Assembly (NCBI RefSeq): GCF_011250555.1
Contig: NZ_JAANMZ010000035.1
Location: 1-48,372, forward strand
DNA: 48,372 nt
Source: Bacillus sp. MM2020_4
GTDB lineage: Bacteria; Bacillota; Bacilli; Bacillales; Cytobacillaceae
Direction: 5' to 3'
This document shows positions 1 to 8,196 of the stretch, piece by piece (the stretch's first letter is position 1; the number at the start of each line of letters is the position of its first letter). Made by a program: the position numbers and the translations under genes. The notes beneath the pieces are model-generated. The model saw only the letters and a list, made by a program, of their open reading frames with translations. It was not told where the DNA came from and made no database searches.

Positions 1-88
1 ACTTTATTGCAAACTACTTTACATCGAATTTATTCAATTTTTTTATTTTTATCATTCCATTCAAACTATGGACTTATAAAAATGTTTA

Positions 89-117
89 TTGTCGAATGAT
101 GTTGTTTGACGTAAAAT
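89..117 (+). promoter_or_regulatory. Candidate sigma-A promoter of motAB
   Basis: TTGTCG (89-94) and TAAAAT (112-117) are separated by 17 bp and lie 36 bp before the motA start. Each hexamer matches the sigma-A consensus at four or five positions. motAB in B. subtilis is known to depend on sigma-D, but I found no convincing TAAA-N(13-16)-GCCGATAT element here, so sigma-A-type control is an inference. Confidence 0.4.
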
Positions 118-152
118 GACAATATACTATTTTCGATTTGAAGGAGAAGAAG

Positions 153-950
153 ATGTCCAGTATTTTTGGGATTTTGTTAGCATTAGTCGCCATAGGTGTA
201 GGAATGGTCTTAAAAGGAGCCTCCCTTTCAGCATTAAACAACCCTGCGGCATTATTAATTATTTTTGGTGGAACCATCGCTGCCGTCATGATTGCCTTTC
301 CTTTTAGTGAATTGAAAAAGGTCGGGAGTCTTTTTAAGATCGCATTTTTTGAGCCAAAACAACCTTCGAAGGCAGAGCAAATTTCTACATTTGTGGAATG
401 TGCAGGAATTGCAAAAAGGGAGGGAATTCTGGCACTTGAAGAAACGGCAGCCAATACAAAGGATCCTTTCTTTAAAAAAGGACTTGAACTCATTATCGAT
501 GGCTATGATACTGAATTCATTGAAGAAGTTTTATTCGATGAACTTGGAGCCATTGAAAAGCGCCACAAAACAGGGGCGCTTATTTTCACACAAGCAGGCA
601 CCTACGCTCCGACCCTAGGGGTTCTAGGCGCTGTTGTCGGTCTGATTGCCTCGTTAGGGAATTTAAATGATGTTGAAAAACTAGGACATTCGATTTCGGC
701 TGCATTTATTGCAACATTGCTTGGGATTTTTACCGGCTATGTACTATGGCATCCGCTTGCAAATAAATTAAAACGCATTTCGAAGCAAGAGCAAGACCTT
801 AAAATGCTTATCTTAGAGGGATTACTTGCAATCTCTCGAGGACTTTCACCTAGTGCAATCGAAAAGAAATTATCCGCACACCTTGCACCTAAGGACCGGA
901 AAAAATTAGGTAATTCGGCAGAGGAAAAATCCTATGAAAAATCGGCGTAG
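153..950 (+). CDS. motA: Flagellar motor stator protein MotA
   Basis: MotA forms, with MotB, the proton-conducting stator that drives the flagellar rotor. The product (265 aa from this start) opens with two membrane segments (about residues 1-50), has a cytoplasmic loop and ends with the TM3-TM4 block TYAPTLGVLGAVVGLIASL around residue 150, which contains the conserved proline (about residue 153). The sequence follows B. subtilis MotA much more closely than the sodium-type MotP. A TTG fifteen bases upstream is in frame, but AAGGAG at 141-146 lies at the right distance only for the ATG at 153. The end overlaps motB by 17 bp, implying translational coupling. Confidence 0.93.
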   Translation: MSSIFGILLALVAIGVGMVLKGASLSALNNPAALLIIFGGTIAAVMIAFPFSELKKVGSLFKIAFFEPKQPSKAEQISTFVECAGIAKREGILALEETAANTKDPFFKKGLELIIDGYDTEFIEEVLFDELGAIEKRHKTGALIFTQAGTYAPTLGVLGAVVGLIASLGNLNDVEKLGHSISAAFIATLLGIFTGYVLWHPLANKLKRISKQEQDLKMLILEGLLAISRGLSPSAIEKKLSAHLAPKDRKKLGNSAEEKSYEKSA

Positions 951-1689
951 GCATTTAGAAGAAGAGCATGAAGAGCATATTGATGAATCATGGCTAATTC
1001 CATACGCAGATATTTTGACGTTATTATTAGCCCTATTTATTGTTTTGTTTGCCTCAAGTGTTGTGGATAAACAAAAATTCATGTCTATCATGGAATCTTT
1101 TAAGTCTGAACTAACAGGGACGAAAATTGAGAGTACCAATACAGGATTATCGGTAAAACCATCTGATGTGGCAAAATCGGATCAAGCCGCCAAGGAACAA
1201 CAGCAGGCACCAGCGGCTGCAGAGGAACCTAAAGAAGATCAAGAGCTTTTAGATTTGAAGAGTCGAATTGAAAAATATATTGCTGATAATCAGCTCCAAG
1301 CTGATGTTTCACTGCAAGAGACGAAGCGCGGGGTTGAAATAACCTTTAAGGAAGTCATCCTTTTTGATCCGGGAAGAGCAGATCTTAAGGAAAGCTCCTA
1401 TCATACCTTAGATGCCATTATAGGATTAATCAATACGGTTCCAAATCCAGTCAGTATTGAGGGACATACCGATAATGTTCCGATTCGAAGTTCAAGATAT
1501 CCTTCTAACTGGGAACTCTCTTCGTCAAGAGCGGTAAGTGTTCTTCATTATTTTGAAGGAAAAAATATTGCAAGAGAACGGCTCCAATTTATCGGATACG
1601 GGGAATATAAGCCCCTTTATCCGAATGATACCGCAGAACATAAACAAGCAAACCGCAGAGTAAATATTGTTATTTTACGAAACATCTAA
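934..1689 (+). CDS. motB: Flagellar motor stator protein MotB
   Basis: MotB anchors the stator to peptidoglycan and provides the ion-binding aspartate. The 251-aa product has a short charged N-terminus, one membrane helix starting ESWLIPYADILTLL with the ion-binding Asp at about residue 26, an alanine/glutamate-rich linker (about 70-100) and a C-terminal OmpA-like peptidoglycan-binding domain with IEGHTDNVPI. The YADILTLLLALFIVL helix is of the B. subtilis proton-type MotB. GAGGA at 921-925 precedes the ATG by 8 bp, inside the end of motA. A strong terminator follows at once, so the operon ends here. Confidence 0.93.
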   Translation: MKNRRRHLEEEHEEHIDESWLIPYADILTLLLALFIVLFASSVVDKQKFMSIMESFKSELTGTKIESTNTGLSVKPSDVAKSDQAAKEQQQAPAAAEEPKEDQELLDLKSRIEKYIADNQLQADVSLQETKRGVEITFKEVILFDPGRADLKESSYHTLDAIIGLINTVPNPVSIEGHTDNVPIRSSRYPSNWELSSSRAVSVLHYFEGKNIARERLQFIGYGEYKPLYPNDTAEHKQANRRVNIVILRNI

Positions 1690-1690
1690 A

Positions 1691-1735
1691 GGAAGACCCA
1701 ACAAGATTTTCATATTCTTGTCGGGTCTTCCTTTT
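1691..1735 (+). terminator. Intrinsic terminator of motAB
   Basis: The arms 1691-1705 and 1717-1731 pair over 14 of 15 positions (GGAAGACCC..ACAAG with its complement, one A/C mismatch). TTTT follows directly. The neighbouring gene converges from the right, and its stop codon sits just beyond the hairpin. Confidence 0.85.
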
Positions 1736-2944
1736 CTATTTTACTGTCAGCGGTACTACCTTTTGGCCAATCGCCGCAATCAATTCTTTTGGCATTGGAA
1801 AGCTTAAAGCGGCAGGGTCCTTCATAACAGCTGGAATTGTCAATGCCAGATCTTCTTCGCTTATAGTGAACTCTTTAAAATCTGACGGCAGTCCCACTTT
1901 ATGCTGCAGTAAACGAATCTTTTCCACAATTTTTATCAAACCGCCATCCGGTGTCTCATCCTTCACATCCACATCTAACGCTTGCGCTAATTCAATCACT
2001 TTCGGTAAATATAACTGTGGAACCATTTCCATCACCACTGGTAAAAAGACGGCATTGGCCAAGCCGTGCGGGATGCGGAACAAGGCACCATAAGCATGAG
2101 CTAAATTGTGAACCGGAATCGCGTTTAAGGCGAAACTAAAGGCGGTAATCCCCATGAGACTTGCTTGGAGCAAATCCATCCGGGCATCAAGATTCCCGCC
2201 ATCCTCCACTGCCACAGGTAGATTTTTCTCAATCAAACGGATTGCATGGAGGGCATATGCATCCGTCAGACCTGTGGCCGTTGGCGAGACAAGTGCTTCA
2301 ATCGCATGGGTTAACGCATCAAATCCAGTAAATGCTGTAATCAGCGGCGGCAGTCCGACTGTTAAATCGGGATCCAAAATGGCCATATCCGCGCTAATAA
2401 ATGGATTGATGATATTTGTCTTCATTTGAATTTCTTCATTAAAAACAACGCAAATCGGGGAAACCTCTGAACCTGTTCCTGCAGTTGTTGGAATCGCAAT
2501 ATGCGGGATCGGCATATAGTTTGCTTTTGGGAACTGTTCGTATAATAGTCCGCCCGGAATCGCCTCTTTAATATCTGATAAGCCTTTGTGGAGGGCATAT
2601 TTTACCCCTTTTACGGTATCAAGAACACTGCCGCCGCCAACTGCTAACAGGGCGTCTGCTCCAACCTCCTTGGCATAGCGAACGGCATCATTAATACATC
2701 GGCTTTCTGCGTCTTGGGCAATATCGAGATAGGTTCCAACTAATTGAGGGCCTGAGCCATTACCCGTCAGTTCAAAAATGGAGGCTATCTTTTCAACTAC
2801 ACCCGCTTTTTCTAAACCGCGGTCACTAAGTAAGAGCACCCGCTTTGCACCAAGACCGGCAAATAAACTTGGAACCATTGCCCGTGCATTTGAACCGCTA
2901 TAAATACCCGTACGCAACATAAACTGTGATAAGGTTGTTTTCAT
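1736..2944 (-). CDS. Iron-containing (group III) alcohol dehydrogenase
   Basis: A probable NAD(P)-dependent alcohol dehydrogenase of the Fe-ADH superfamily (402 aa), interconverting an alcohol and its aldehyde. It shows the nucleotide-binding GGGSVLDTVKG motif and the iron ligands typical of the family: Asp and His in GFDALTHAIE and two His in PVHNLAHAYGALFRIPHG. The frame stays open for another 80 codons upstream, but a GAGGTG ribosome site nine bases before the ATG at 2944 fixes the start. It is the last gene of the R2lox/ALDH operon, 19 bp after the aldehyde dehydrogenase, so it may supply that enzyme with aldehyde. Its actual substrate cannot be read from the sequence. Confidence 0.88.
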   Translation of the reverse strand: MKTTLSQFMLRTGIYSGSNARAMVPSLFAGLGAKRVLLLSDRGLEKAGVVEKIASIFELTGNGSGPQLVGTYLDIAQDAESRCINDAVRYAKEVGADALLAVGGGSVLDTVKGVKYALHKGLSDIKEAIPGGLLYEQFPKANYMPIPHIAIPTTAGTGSEVSPICVVFNEEIQMKTNIINPFISADMAILDPDLTVGLPPLITAFTGFDALTHAIEALVSPTATGLTDAYALHAIRLIEKNLPVAVEDGGNLDARMDLLQASLMGITAFSFALNAIPVHNLAHAYGALFRIPHGLANAVFLPVVMEMVPQLYLPKVIELAQALDVDVKDETPDGGLIKIVEKIRLLQHKVGLPSDFKEFTISEEDLALTIPAVMKDPAALSFPMPKELIAAIGQKVVPLTVK

Positions 2945-2963
2945 TCGTTTCTTCACCTCATTA

Positions 2964-4487
2964 TTAGTTTTGACCAAACAGAATTCCGTACCAATTACGT
3001 CTTTCAAGCTCAGGTGACATCGACGTGTGGACATGTTTAACCTGTGTATAAGCATCAAGAGAATGCTGCCCCATTTCACGACCGATGCCGCTTTGCTTAT
3101 AGCCGCCAAACGGTGCATCACTGCGAAGCATATGCCAATCATTGATCCAAACCACACCCGCCTGAAGCTTCCGTGCAACCTCATACGCTTTATTTACATC
3201 TTTAGTCCAGACGCCTGCAGCTAAACCATATATTGTATCATTGGCCATCTGAATGGCTTCCTCTATTTCTGAATATCGGATCACACACAAGACTGGCCCG
3301 AAAATTTCCTCTTGGGCAATTTTCATATCATTCGTTACGTTTGTGAAAATAGTGGGCTCGATAAAATGACCTTCCTCGCAGCCTGGAACCTTTACTTCCT
3401 TACCACCACAGACAAGTGTTGCCCCCTCCTGTTTGCCTGCTTCAATATATGAAAGGATAGTTTCTTTTTGCTTTTTAGAAATAACAGGTCCAACATCTGT
3501 TACTGGATCAAGCGGATTCCCTAATTTTAGTTTGGAGGCTAGGGCCACTAGTCCCGCCACCACTTGATCGTAAAGCTTATCCGGAACAAAAAGCCTCGTG
3601 CCGGATTCACATAATTGGCCGGAATGGAGGAATACCCCGAATAGGCTTCCAGGCAGGGCAATGTTTAAGTCAGCATCTTCTAAAATGATATTGGGCGATT
3701 TGCCGCCAAGTTCTAGCGTCGTATTTTTAATAGTGCCGGCGGCAAGTCCCATTATTTTTCTGCCGACTTCTGTTGAACCGGTGAATGCAACCTTGTCGAC
3801 CTGCGGGTGGTTTACTAATGCTTCGCCTACTTCAGCACCAGGACCAGCCACCACATTGATGACTCCTGGAGGCACTTCGGAAGAAATAATTTCTGCTAGT
3901 TTCAAAGTGGAAAGCGGTGTATAGCTGGCAGGCTTGATGACGATGGTGTTCCCCATGGCCAGTGCCGGAGCAATCTTCCAAGTTGCGATGACCATTGGTA
4001 AATTCCATGGTGTAATCGCAGCACAAACACCAATTGGCTCCCTCCAAATGAAATTATGCGCAGGGCCCGGAAATGGTGGTACTGGAAGCGTTTCTGAAAA
4101 TGGATATTCTAATGTAAAGTTTGCTAAAGTCTGGAACAAATCGACCATTTGTAAAATATCGCTGTTGCCAATCCTGCGTACCGTACCACCGGAACTGATT
4201 GCCTCCAAGTATGCTAGTTCCTCAGCATGCTCGGCTATTTTATAGGAGATGGCATATAAAACCTTTGCCCGCTCCTTCGGCTTCATGCCCTTCCAGTTCC
4301 CCTGATCAAACGCCGCGCGAGCTGCCTTTACGGCACGGTCGACATCTGCCTCTGTTCCCTTCGCTACTTTTGCCACAAGCTCACCATTTGCAGGGTTATA
4401 CACTTCAAATGTTTCCTGACTGCTGGCAGGCTCCCACTTTCCATTGATAAAGTGGGGAAATGTTTGCACATCTACCTTAACTGTCAT
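2964..4487 (-). CDS. NAD(P)-dependent aldehyde dehydrogenase
   Basis: An aldehyde dehydrogenase of about 507 aa that oxidises an aldehyde to the carboxylic acid. Visible hallmarks are the catalytic Cys in [12 protein letters not shown], the general-base Glu in [11 protein letters not shown], the [10 protein letters not shown] cofactor loop and the [15 protein letters not shown] block near the C-terminus. AGGAGG precedes two adjacent ATG codons (4490 and 4487); spacing of 8 bp favours 4487. It lies between R2lox (upstream) and the iron alcohol dehydrogenase (downstream, 19 bp), in an operon that also encodes an acyl-CoA synthetase able to activate the acid it would make. Confidence 0.92.
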   Translation of the reverse strand: MTVKVDVQTFPHFINGKWEPASSQETFEVYNPANGELVAKVAKGTEADVDRAVKAARAAFDQGNWKGMKPKERAKVLYAISYKIAEHAEELAYLEAISSGGTVRRIGNSDILQMVDLFQTLANFTLEYPFSETLPVPPFPGPAHNFIWREPIGVCAAITPWNLPMVIATWKIAPALAMGNTIVIKPASYTPLSTLKLAEIISSEVPPGVINVVAGPGAEVGEALVNHPQVDKVAFTGSTEVGRKIMGLAAGTIKNTTLELGGKSPNIILEDADLNIALPGSLFGVFLHSGQLCESGTRLFVPDKLYDQVVAGLVALASKLKLGNPLDPVTDVGPVISKKQKETILSYIEAGKQEGATLVCGGKEVKVPGCEEGHFIEPTIFTNVTNDMKIAQEEIFGPVLCVIRYSEIEEAIQMANDTIYGLAAGVWTKDVNKAYEVARKLQAGVVWINDWHMLRSDAPFGGYKQSGIGREMGQHSLDAYTQVKHVHTSMSPELERRNWYGILFGQN

Positions 4488-4577
4488 CATTAAATCCTCC
4501 TCTTCTAAGCGCAATTACTTTTTTTGTGACCGAGAGACTTCGACTTTTCCTCCCTCGGGCACTATTCATTTTCTACA

Positions 4578-5471
4578 TTACAAAACTCCTAACTCACTGT
4601 CTGTGTATCTATAAATCTCTTCGATTTTTTTGCCCTTGGCCCGCGCTAAAATTTCCATTCGGACAGAGAGTTGTTTTAGGGTAAAGTTCATGATGTCATC
4701 TGGATTTCCTCCGAATGAACTAACCTCCCTTCCCGCGATTCCCTCTTGGTTCAGCCTGATGGCTAATGGGGTTAGCTCTGCCATTTTCTCGGCAACAAAA
4801 TCAAAAAGATGTGGGTGTTCACAAATCAATCGTTGTAGAAGGAAGGTGCCATAGCCAATATGTCTCGACTCATCCTTTTTTAAATGACCGACCCCTTCAA
4901 GAAGTGCTGGCATTATTCCCGCCGTTTCCAGTGCCGCATAGAAGGAAAAATACCCGGTTTCCGCCAAAACACCTTCGACGAACATGTTGTAAACCACAGA
5001 TGCTTCAGCGATTGCTTCCGGTGACTGGTCAGTCACAAGTCGATTCATCGCTGCAGGGAGAATTTCATAGAATATCTTTTGATAGGTTTCCGTATGAAAG
5101 TGAGACAAATCCCCTCTCTCGCCAATAGCATTTAAAACAAGCCGGAAAAACTCTGTGTGCTTTGCTTCCTCAAATAAAAAGGTGGTTAAAAACATTTCTT
5201 CTTCCAGTCGACCTTCTTTGGCGATCGCCATAATCAATGGCAAAAGATCCAATGTAACTGCTTCCTCACCGGCTTGAAATTGTGAGATTAACCGTAAAAT
5301 ATCTTCCTTTTGCTCTGCATTAAGTGATTTCCAATCTTTTTGGTCCTGACTGAAATCAAGATCTGCCGGGTTCCATGTTCCGAGCCGCTTCGCTTTTTGA
5401 TAGAGACGATATGGGAAGGAATCCTCAAGTAACCCTCGTTTACTCGTTGTTAAAATGGTCCTTTTTTCCAT
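4578..5471 (-). CDS. R2-like ligand-binding oxidase (R2lox)
   Basis: A ferritin-like four-helix-bundle protein of 297 aa, homologous to the ribonucleotide reductase R2 subunit but of the R2lox group, which in characterised members builds a Mn/Fe centre, binds a long-chain fatty acid ligand and makes a Val-Tyr ether cross-link. All expected metal ligands are present: Glu69, Glu102, His105, Glu166, Glu201 and His204. The cross-linking pair is present too (Val72, Tyr161). Numbering is nearly the same as I recall for the Geobacillus R2lox. AGGAGG sits 9 bp before the ATG. It is placed between an acyl-CoA synthetase and an aldehyde dehydrogenase, which suggests a role in oxidising a hydrophobic substrate. 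No R1 reductase gene lies nearby. Confidence 0.9.
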   Translation of the reverse strand: MEKRTILTTSKRGLLEDSFPYRLYQKAKRLGTWNPADLDFSQDQKDWKSLNAEQKEDILRLISQFQAGEEAVTLDLLPLIMAIAKEGRLEEEMFLTTFLFEEAKHTEFFRLVLNAIGERGDLSHFHTETYQKIFYEILPAAMNRLVTDQSPEAIAEASVVYNMFVEGVLAETGYFSFYAALETAGIMPALLEGVGHLKKDESRHIGYGTFLLQRLICEHPHLFDFVAEKMAELTPLAIRLNQEGIAGREVSSFGGNPDDIMNFTLKQLSVRMEILARAKGKKIEEIYRYTDSELGVL

Positions 5472-5495
5472 ATAAATGATCCTCCTTTTTTATCA

Positions 5496-7016
5496 TTATC
5501 GTTTGATGACAATGTCTGTTGCCGTCTTGCGCAGATGTGTTTTTAATATTTTTCCTACACCATTACGAGGAAGTCCCTCAAGAAAAATAATTCTCCTAGG
5601 TGTTTTATTCTTCGCTAAGTGTTCCTGACAATAACGGATTAATTCTTCCTCCATTACCACCACCCCTGGTTTCTGTACAACACAAGCAACCATTTCTTCC
5701 CCCATCCGTTCATCCGGAATCCCCACAACTGCTGCCTCGAAGACTCCTTCATGGGTATTTAACACTTCTTCAACATCACGTGGATACAGATTAAACCCAC
5801 CGCGGATAATCAGGTCCTTTTTCCGATCGACAATATATAAATAGCCTTCATCGTCAGCTCGGGCCATATCACCGGTACATAGCCAGGAATCCTTCAACAC
5901 ACGACTGGATTCCTCGGGATTCTGATAATAGCCTGACGTCACATTTTCACCACGGACCAGTAGTTCGCCTACCACACCTGTCGGAACTTCCTCCCCTTCG
6001 TCATTCACAATCTTTATTTCCACCCCAGGAATCGGAACGCCAACAGATCCTGGCTTAATCTCGATTCGCTTCGTATGTGCAGTAACAACTGGTGCTGCTT
6101 CCGACAATCCGTATCCCTCTAACACCTTTGCCGCAAATTTTTGTTCAAATGCATGCAGCAAGGCAACGGGCAGCGGGGCGGAACCCGAACCAATCGATTC
6201 AAGGCTTGAGGTATCATAATGATTGGCATCTGGATAGGACAACATCGCATGGATCATCGCTGGTACAGCCGAAAATGTTCTCACTTGGTAGGTCTCAATT
6301 GCCTTAAAAACCTCTTTTACATCAAAGCTGGAAAAAACAACGATAGCGCTTCCAGTGATAAAACAAATATTGGATACGGTAAGACCATAAACATGGGCGA
6401 GCGGCAGCACACCCAGGGTTGTCCCCCGTTCCGTCTCATTATGCTGTGCGGAATTTTTGGCATTGGAAAAAAGGTTTTTATGTGTTAATAGAACCCCTTT
6501 TGGCTTTCCAGTCGTTCCGGAAGTATACAGGATAACTGCTGTGTCTTCAGCGTTGACACCATCGTCCAAGATATCAGCGTTTTCAACCATCACATCGTAA
6601 AAGTGAAGGGTGTTCTCGTTTGTCGGTTGATCCACAACAATTATCGCTGGCCTTATAGGTATTCCTTCTAGTGATTTTTCAACATTCTGTAGGGCATATG
6701 ATGTGGTGATGATAGCTTTTACACCGGAATTGAGGATAATATAATGAAGTTCTTTGGGATGAAGGGTAAACATAACCGGAACGATAATCGCCCCTGCTCT
6801 CGTAATTCCTTGGTAGGCAAAAAGGACTTCGGGACAATTAGGCATACAGACCATCACCCTGTCACCTTTTGCAATCCCCACCTTTCTCAAACCGCCGGCA
6901 AATTGATCGGCAACCTTTTTCGTTTCCACATTCGTATACGTCTTTTCTTTGAAAAAGAGTAGCGGATACTCACCAAATTCTGCGATATTCGTTTCAAGTA
7001 GATACTTCAGCTTCAT
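5496..7016 (-). CDS. Acyl-CoA synthetase (AMP-forming)
   Basis: An ANL-superfamily enzyme (506 aa) that activates a carboxylate with ATP and CoA through an acyl-adenylate. It has the P-loop VILYTSGTTGKPKG, the adenylate motif EGYGLSEAAP, the hinge TGDMARADDEGYLYIVDRKKD and the C-terminal catalytic lysine in RNGVGKILK. A GTG three codons upstream is in frame, but GGAG eight bases before the ATG at 7016 selects that start. It lies 24 bp upstream of R2lox and 42 bp downstream of the metallo-hydrolase gene, and could activate the acid made by the aldehyde dehydrogenase. Chain-length preference is not visible. Confidence 0.9.
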   Translation of the reverse strand: MKLKYLLETNIAEFGEYPLLFFKEKTYTNVETKKVADQFAGGLRKVGIAKGDRVMVCMPNCPEVLFAYQGITRAGAIIVPVMFTLHPKELHYIILNSGVKAIITTSYALQNVEKSLEGIPIRPAIIVVDQPTNENTLHFYDVMVENADILDDGVNAEDTAVILYTSGTTGKPKGVLLTHKNLFSNAKNSAQHNETERGTTLGVLPLAHVYGLTVSNICFITGSAIVVFSSFDVKEVFKAIETYQVRTFSAVPAMIHAMLSYPDANHYDTSSLESIGSGSAPLPVALLHAFEQKFAAKVLEGYGLSEAAPVVTAHTKRIEIKPGSVGVPIPGVEIKIVNDEGEEVPTGVVGELLVRGENVTSGYYQNPEESSRVLKDSWLCTGDMARADDEGYLYIVDRKKDLIIRGGFNLYPRDVEEVLNTHEGVFEAAVVGIPDERMGEEMVACVVQKPGVVVMEEELIRYCQEHLAKNKTPRRIIFLEGLPRNGVGKILKTHLRKTATDIVIKR

Positions 7017-7058
7017 AAAATCCACTCCTTCATATAGATAAAGAATACTAGCGTGCCA

Positions 7059-8003
7059 TTATTTGGCATGATAAAGCATCAATGAATCTCTTTTTTCAAA
7101 GCAGACTAGTTGTCGTTGTTCTAGTAAATCCAAATGCCCTTGTATTTGCGATAGCCCCAAAAATACTGTCTTCCCCTGCAAATGCGGATACATTTTTCCA
7201 CAAATCTCGAAAATAGACATTTCCCCATTTGCAAGGAGTTGCAGAATCTGATCACAGCGCCTTTCTTGTTCTAGAAATCTTTTATGAATCAATGACAAAT
7301 GATCACCAAAGGGCTCCCCGTGGCCGGGGTAGATGTTCTTCAATGGCAATTTGCTCACTTTTTCAAGGGACCCGCGGTATTGTAGTAACGGCTTGGGTCG
7401 ATCAGTCTGCCCTTGTGGGGGCGGTTCAATAAAGGCATTGACAGAAAATGCCTTTAAAAGGTGATCCCCTGCAATCGCATCCCCGGTTTCACGATTCCAC
7501 AGTAAAATATCACATTGGCTATGACCCGGAACATGCACGACCTCAAACCCTACTCCACCAATGGGAAGAACGTCACCTTCTTTTACAAACGAAACATTTC
7601 GCCATTTTTCTTCCATGTAGCGACGCTTGATAATATGCTTTGCTGGATCCGCACCACATTCCTTTAAAAATTGCTGAAAAAATTGCTGCTCTCTTTCAAA
7701 CTGGTGGATTCCGGCATTAATGGAACCCCGTGCTTGTTCATGGACAAAAATAGGGACATCCGTTTCATGCTGTAAGTGTGAAATAGCTCCAGCATGGTCA
7801 ATGTGAATATGGGTAAGGACTATTTTGTCTAGATCATTAACCGTAACGTCGTTTATATGTAATTTTTCCTTAAGCTGTTGAAAGGATTCCTTGCCAGGGT
7901 TACCTGTATCGACTAAGGTAACGGATTCGCCCATCACTAAAAAAGCGTTCACGGTGCCTTCAGCAAAGTGTGTTTCTAATTCAAGGGGAACAATTCTAAA
8001 CAA
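7059..8003 (-). CDS. Metallo-beta-lactamase-fold hydrolase
   Basis: A 314-aa MBL-fold hydrolase. The zinc motif HIHIDH is at residues 65-70, with further ligands in the VHVPGHSQ, AGDHLL and YPGHGEP segments. The last 70 residues resemble the winged-helix tail of LACTB2-like members. The start is TTG at 8003: AGGAGG nine bases upstream supports it and no ATG lies in a suitable place. It is the first gene of the downstream module, before the synthetase and R2lox. In such a setting it may act as a thioesterase or lactonase, but the substrate is unknown. Confidence 0.85.
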   Translation of the reverse strand: MFRIVPLELETHFAEGTVNAFLVMGESVTLVDTGNPGKESFQQLKEKLHINDVTVNDLDKIVLTHIHIDHAGAISHLQHETDVPIFVHEQARGSINAGIHQFEREQQFFQQFLKECGADPAKHIIKRRYMEEKWRNVSFVKEGDVLPIGGVGFEVVHVPGHSQCDILLWNRETGDAIAGDHLLKAFSVNAFIEPPPQGQTDRPKPLLQYRGSLEKVSKLPLKNIYPGHGEPFGDHLSLIHKRFLEQERRCDQILQLLANGEMSIFEICGKMYPHLQGKTVFLGLSQIQGHLDLLEQRQLVCFEKRDSLMLYHAK

Positions 8004-8042
8004 AATACGGCCCCTCCTTTCTAAAAAAAACGTTTTACTAAA

Positions 8043-8060
8043 TGAATGACCAGTCCACTT
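8043..8060. promoter_or_regulatory. FadR-like half-palindrome (weak)
   Basis: The left half TGAATGA equals the left half of the B. subtilis FadR operator as I recall it (TGAATGAMTANTCATTCA). The right half matches poorly. It would overlap the start site of the candidate promoter just upstream of the metallo-hydrolase gene. It is recorded because FadR-type TetR repressors control beta-oxidation in Bacillus; the match alone is not convincing. Confidence 0.22.
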
Positions 8061-8064
8061 AAAA

Positions 8065-8094
8065 ACTATATTTCTAGCAAGCTAGGATTATGAA
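8065..8094 (-). promoter_or_regulatory. Candidate promoter of the MBL-ligase-R2lox-ALDH-ADH operon
   Basis: On the minus strand TTCATA (8089-8094) and TATAGT (8065-8070) are 18 bp apart and point at the metallo-hydrolase start at 8003. The -35 is poor (four of six), the -10 good (five of six). A separate promoter is plausible because a 190-bp gap with a hairpin divides this module from the ABC importer genes. Confidence 0.35.
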
Positions 8095-8126
8095 TGGTTG
8101 TTTTCATTAATTTTGATATATTTATG

Positions 8127-8177
8127 CCCCCTTGTGGTGATCACGATTTGAAGGTTTCGTAAATTTCTACAAGGGGG
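8127..8177 (-). terminator. Inverted repeat after the substrate-binding protein gene
   Basis: Arms 8127-8137 and 8167-8177 pair over 11 bp (five G-C pairs at the base, one G-U) around a 29-nt loop, 20 nt beyond the stop codon of the minus-strand gene. No clear T-tract follows on the minus strand. It could be an imperfect terminator, an mRNA 3'-end stabiliser or an attenuator before the next module. Confidence 0.45.
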
Positions 8178-8196
8178 TTAGGAAAACAAAACGCTA

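Noticed and set aside
70..110. Sigma-D promoter for motAB
   Set aside because: A TAAA and a GTCGAAT occur, but only about 10 bp apart; the expected spacing is 13-16 bp.
2945..3184. 80-codon upstream extension of the iron alcohol dehydrogenase frame
   Set aside because: It lies inside the aldehyde dehydrogenase gene, and the ribosome site and family N-terminus both place the start at 2944.
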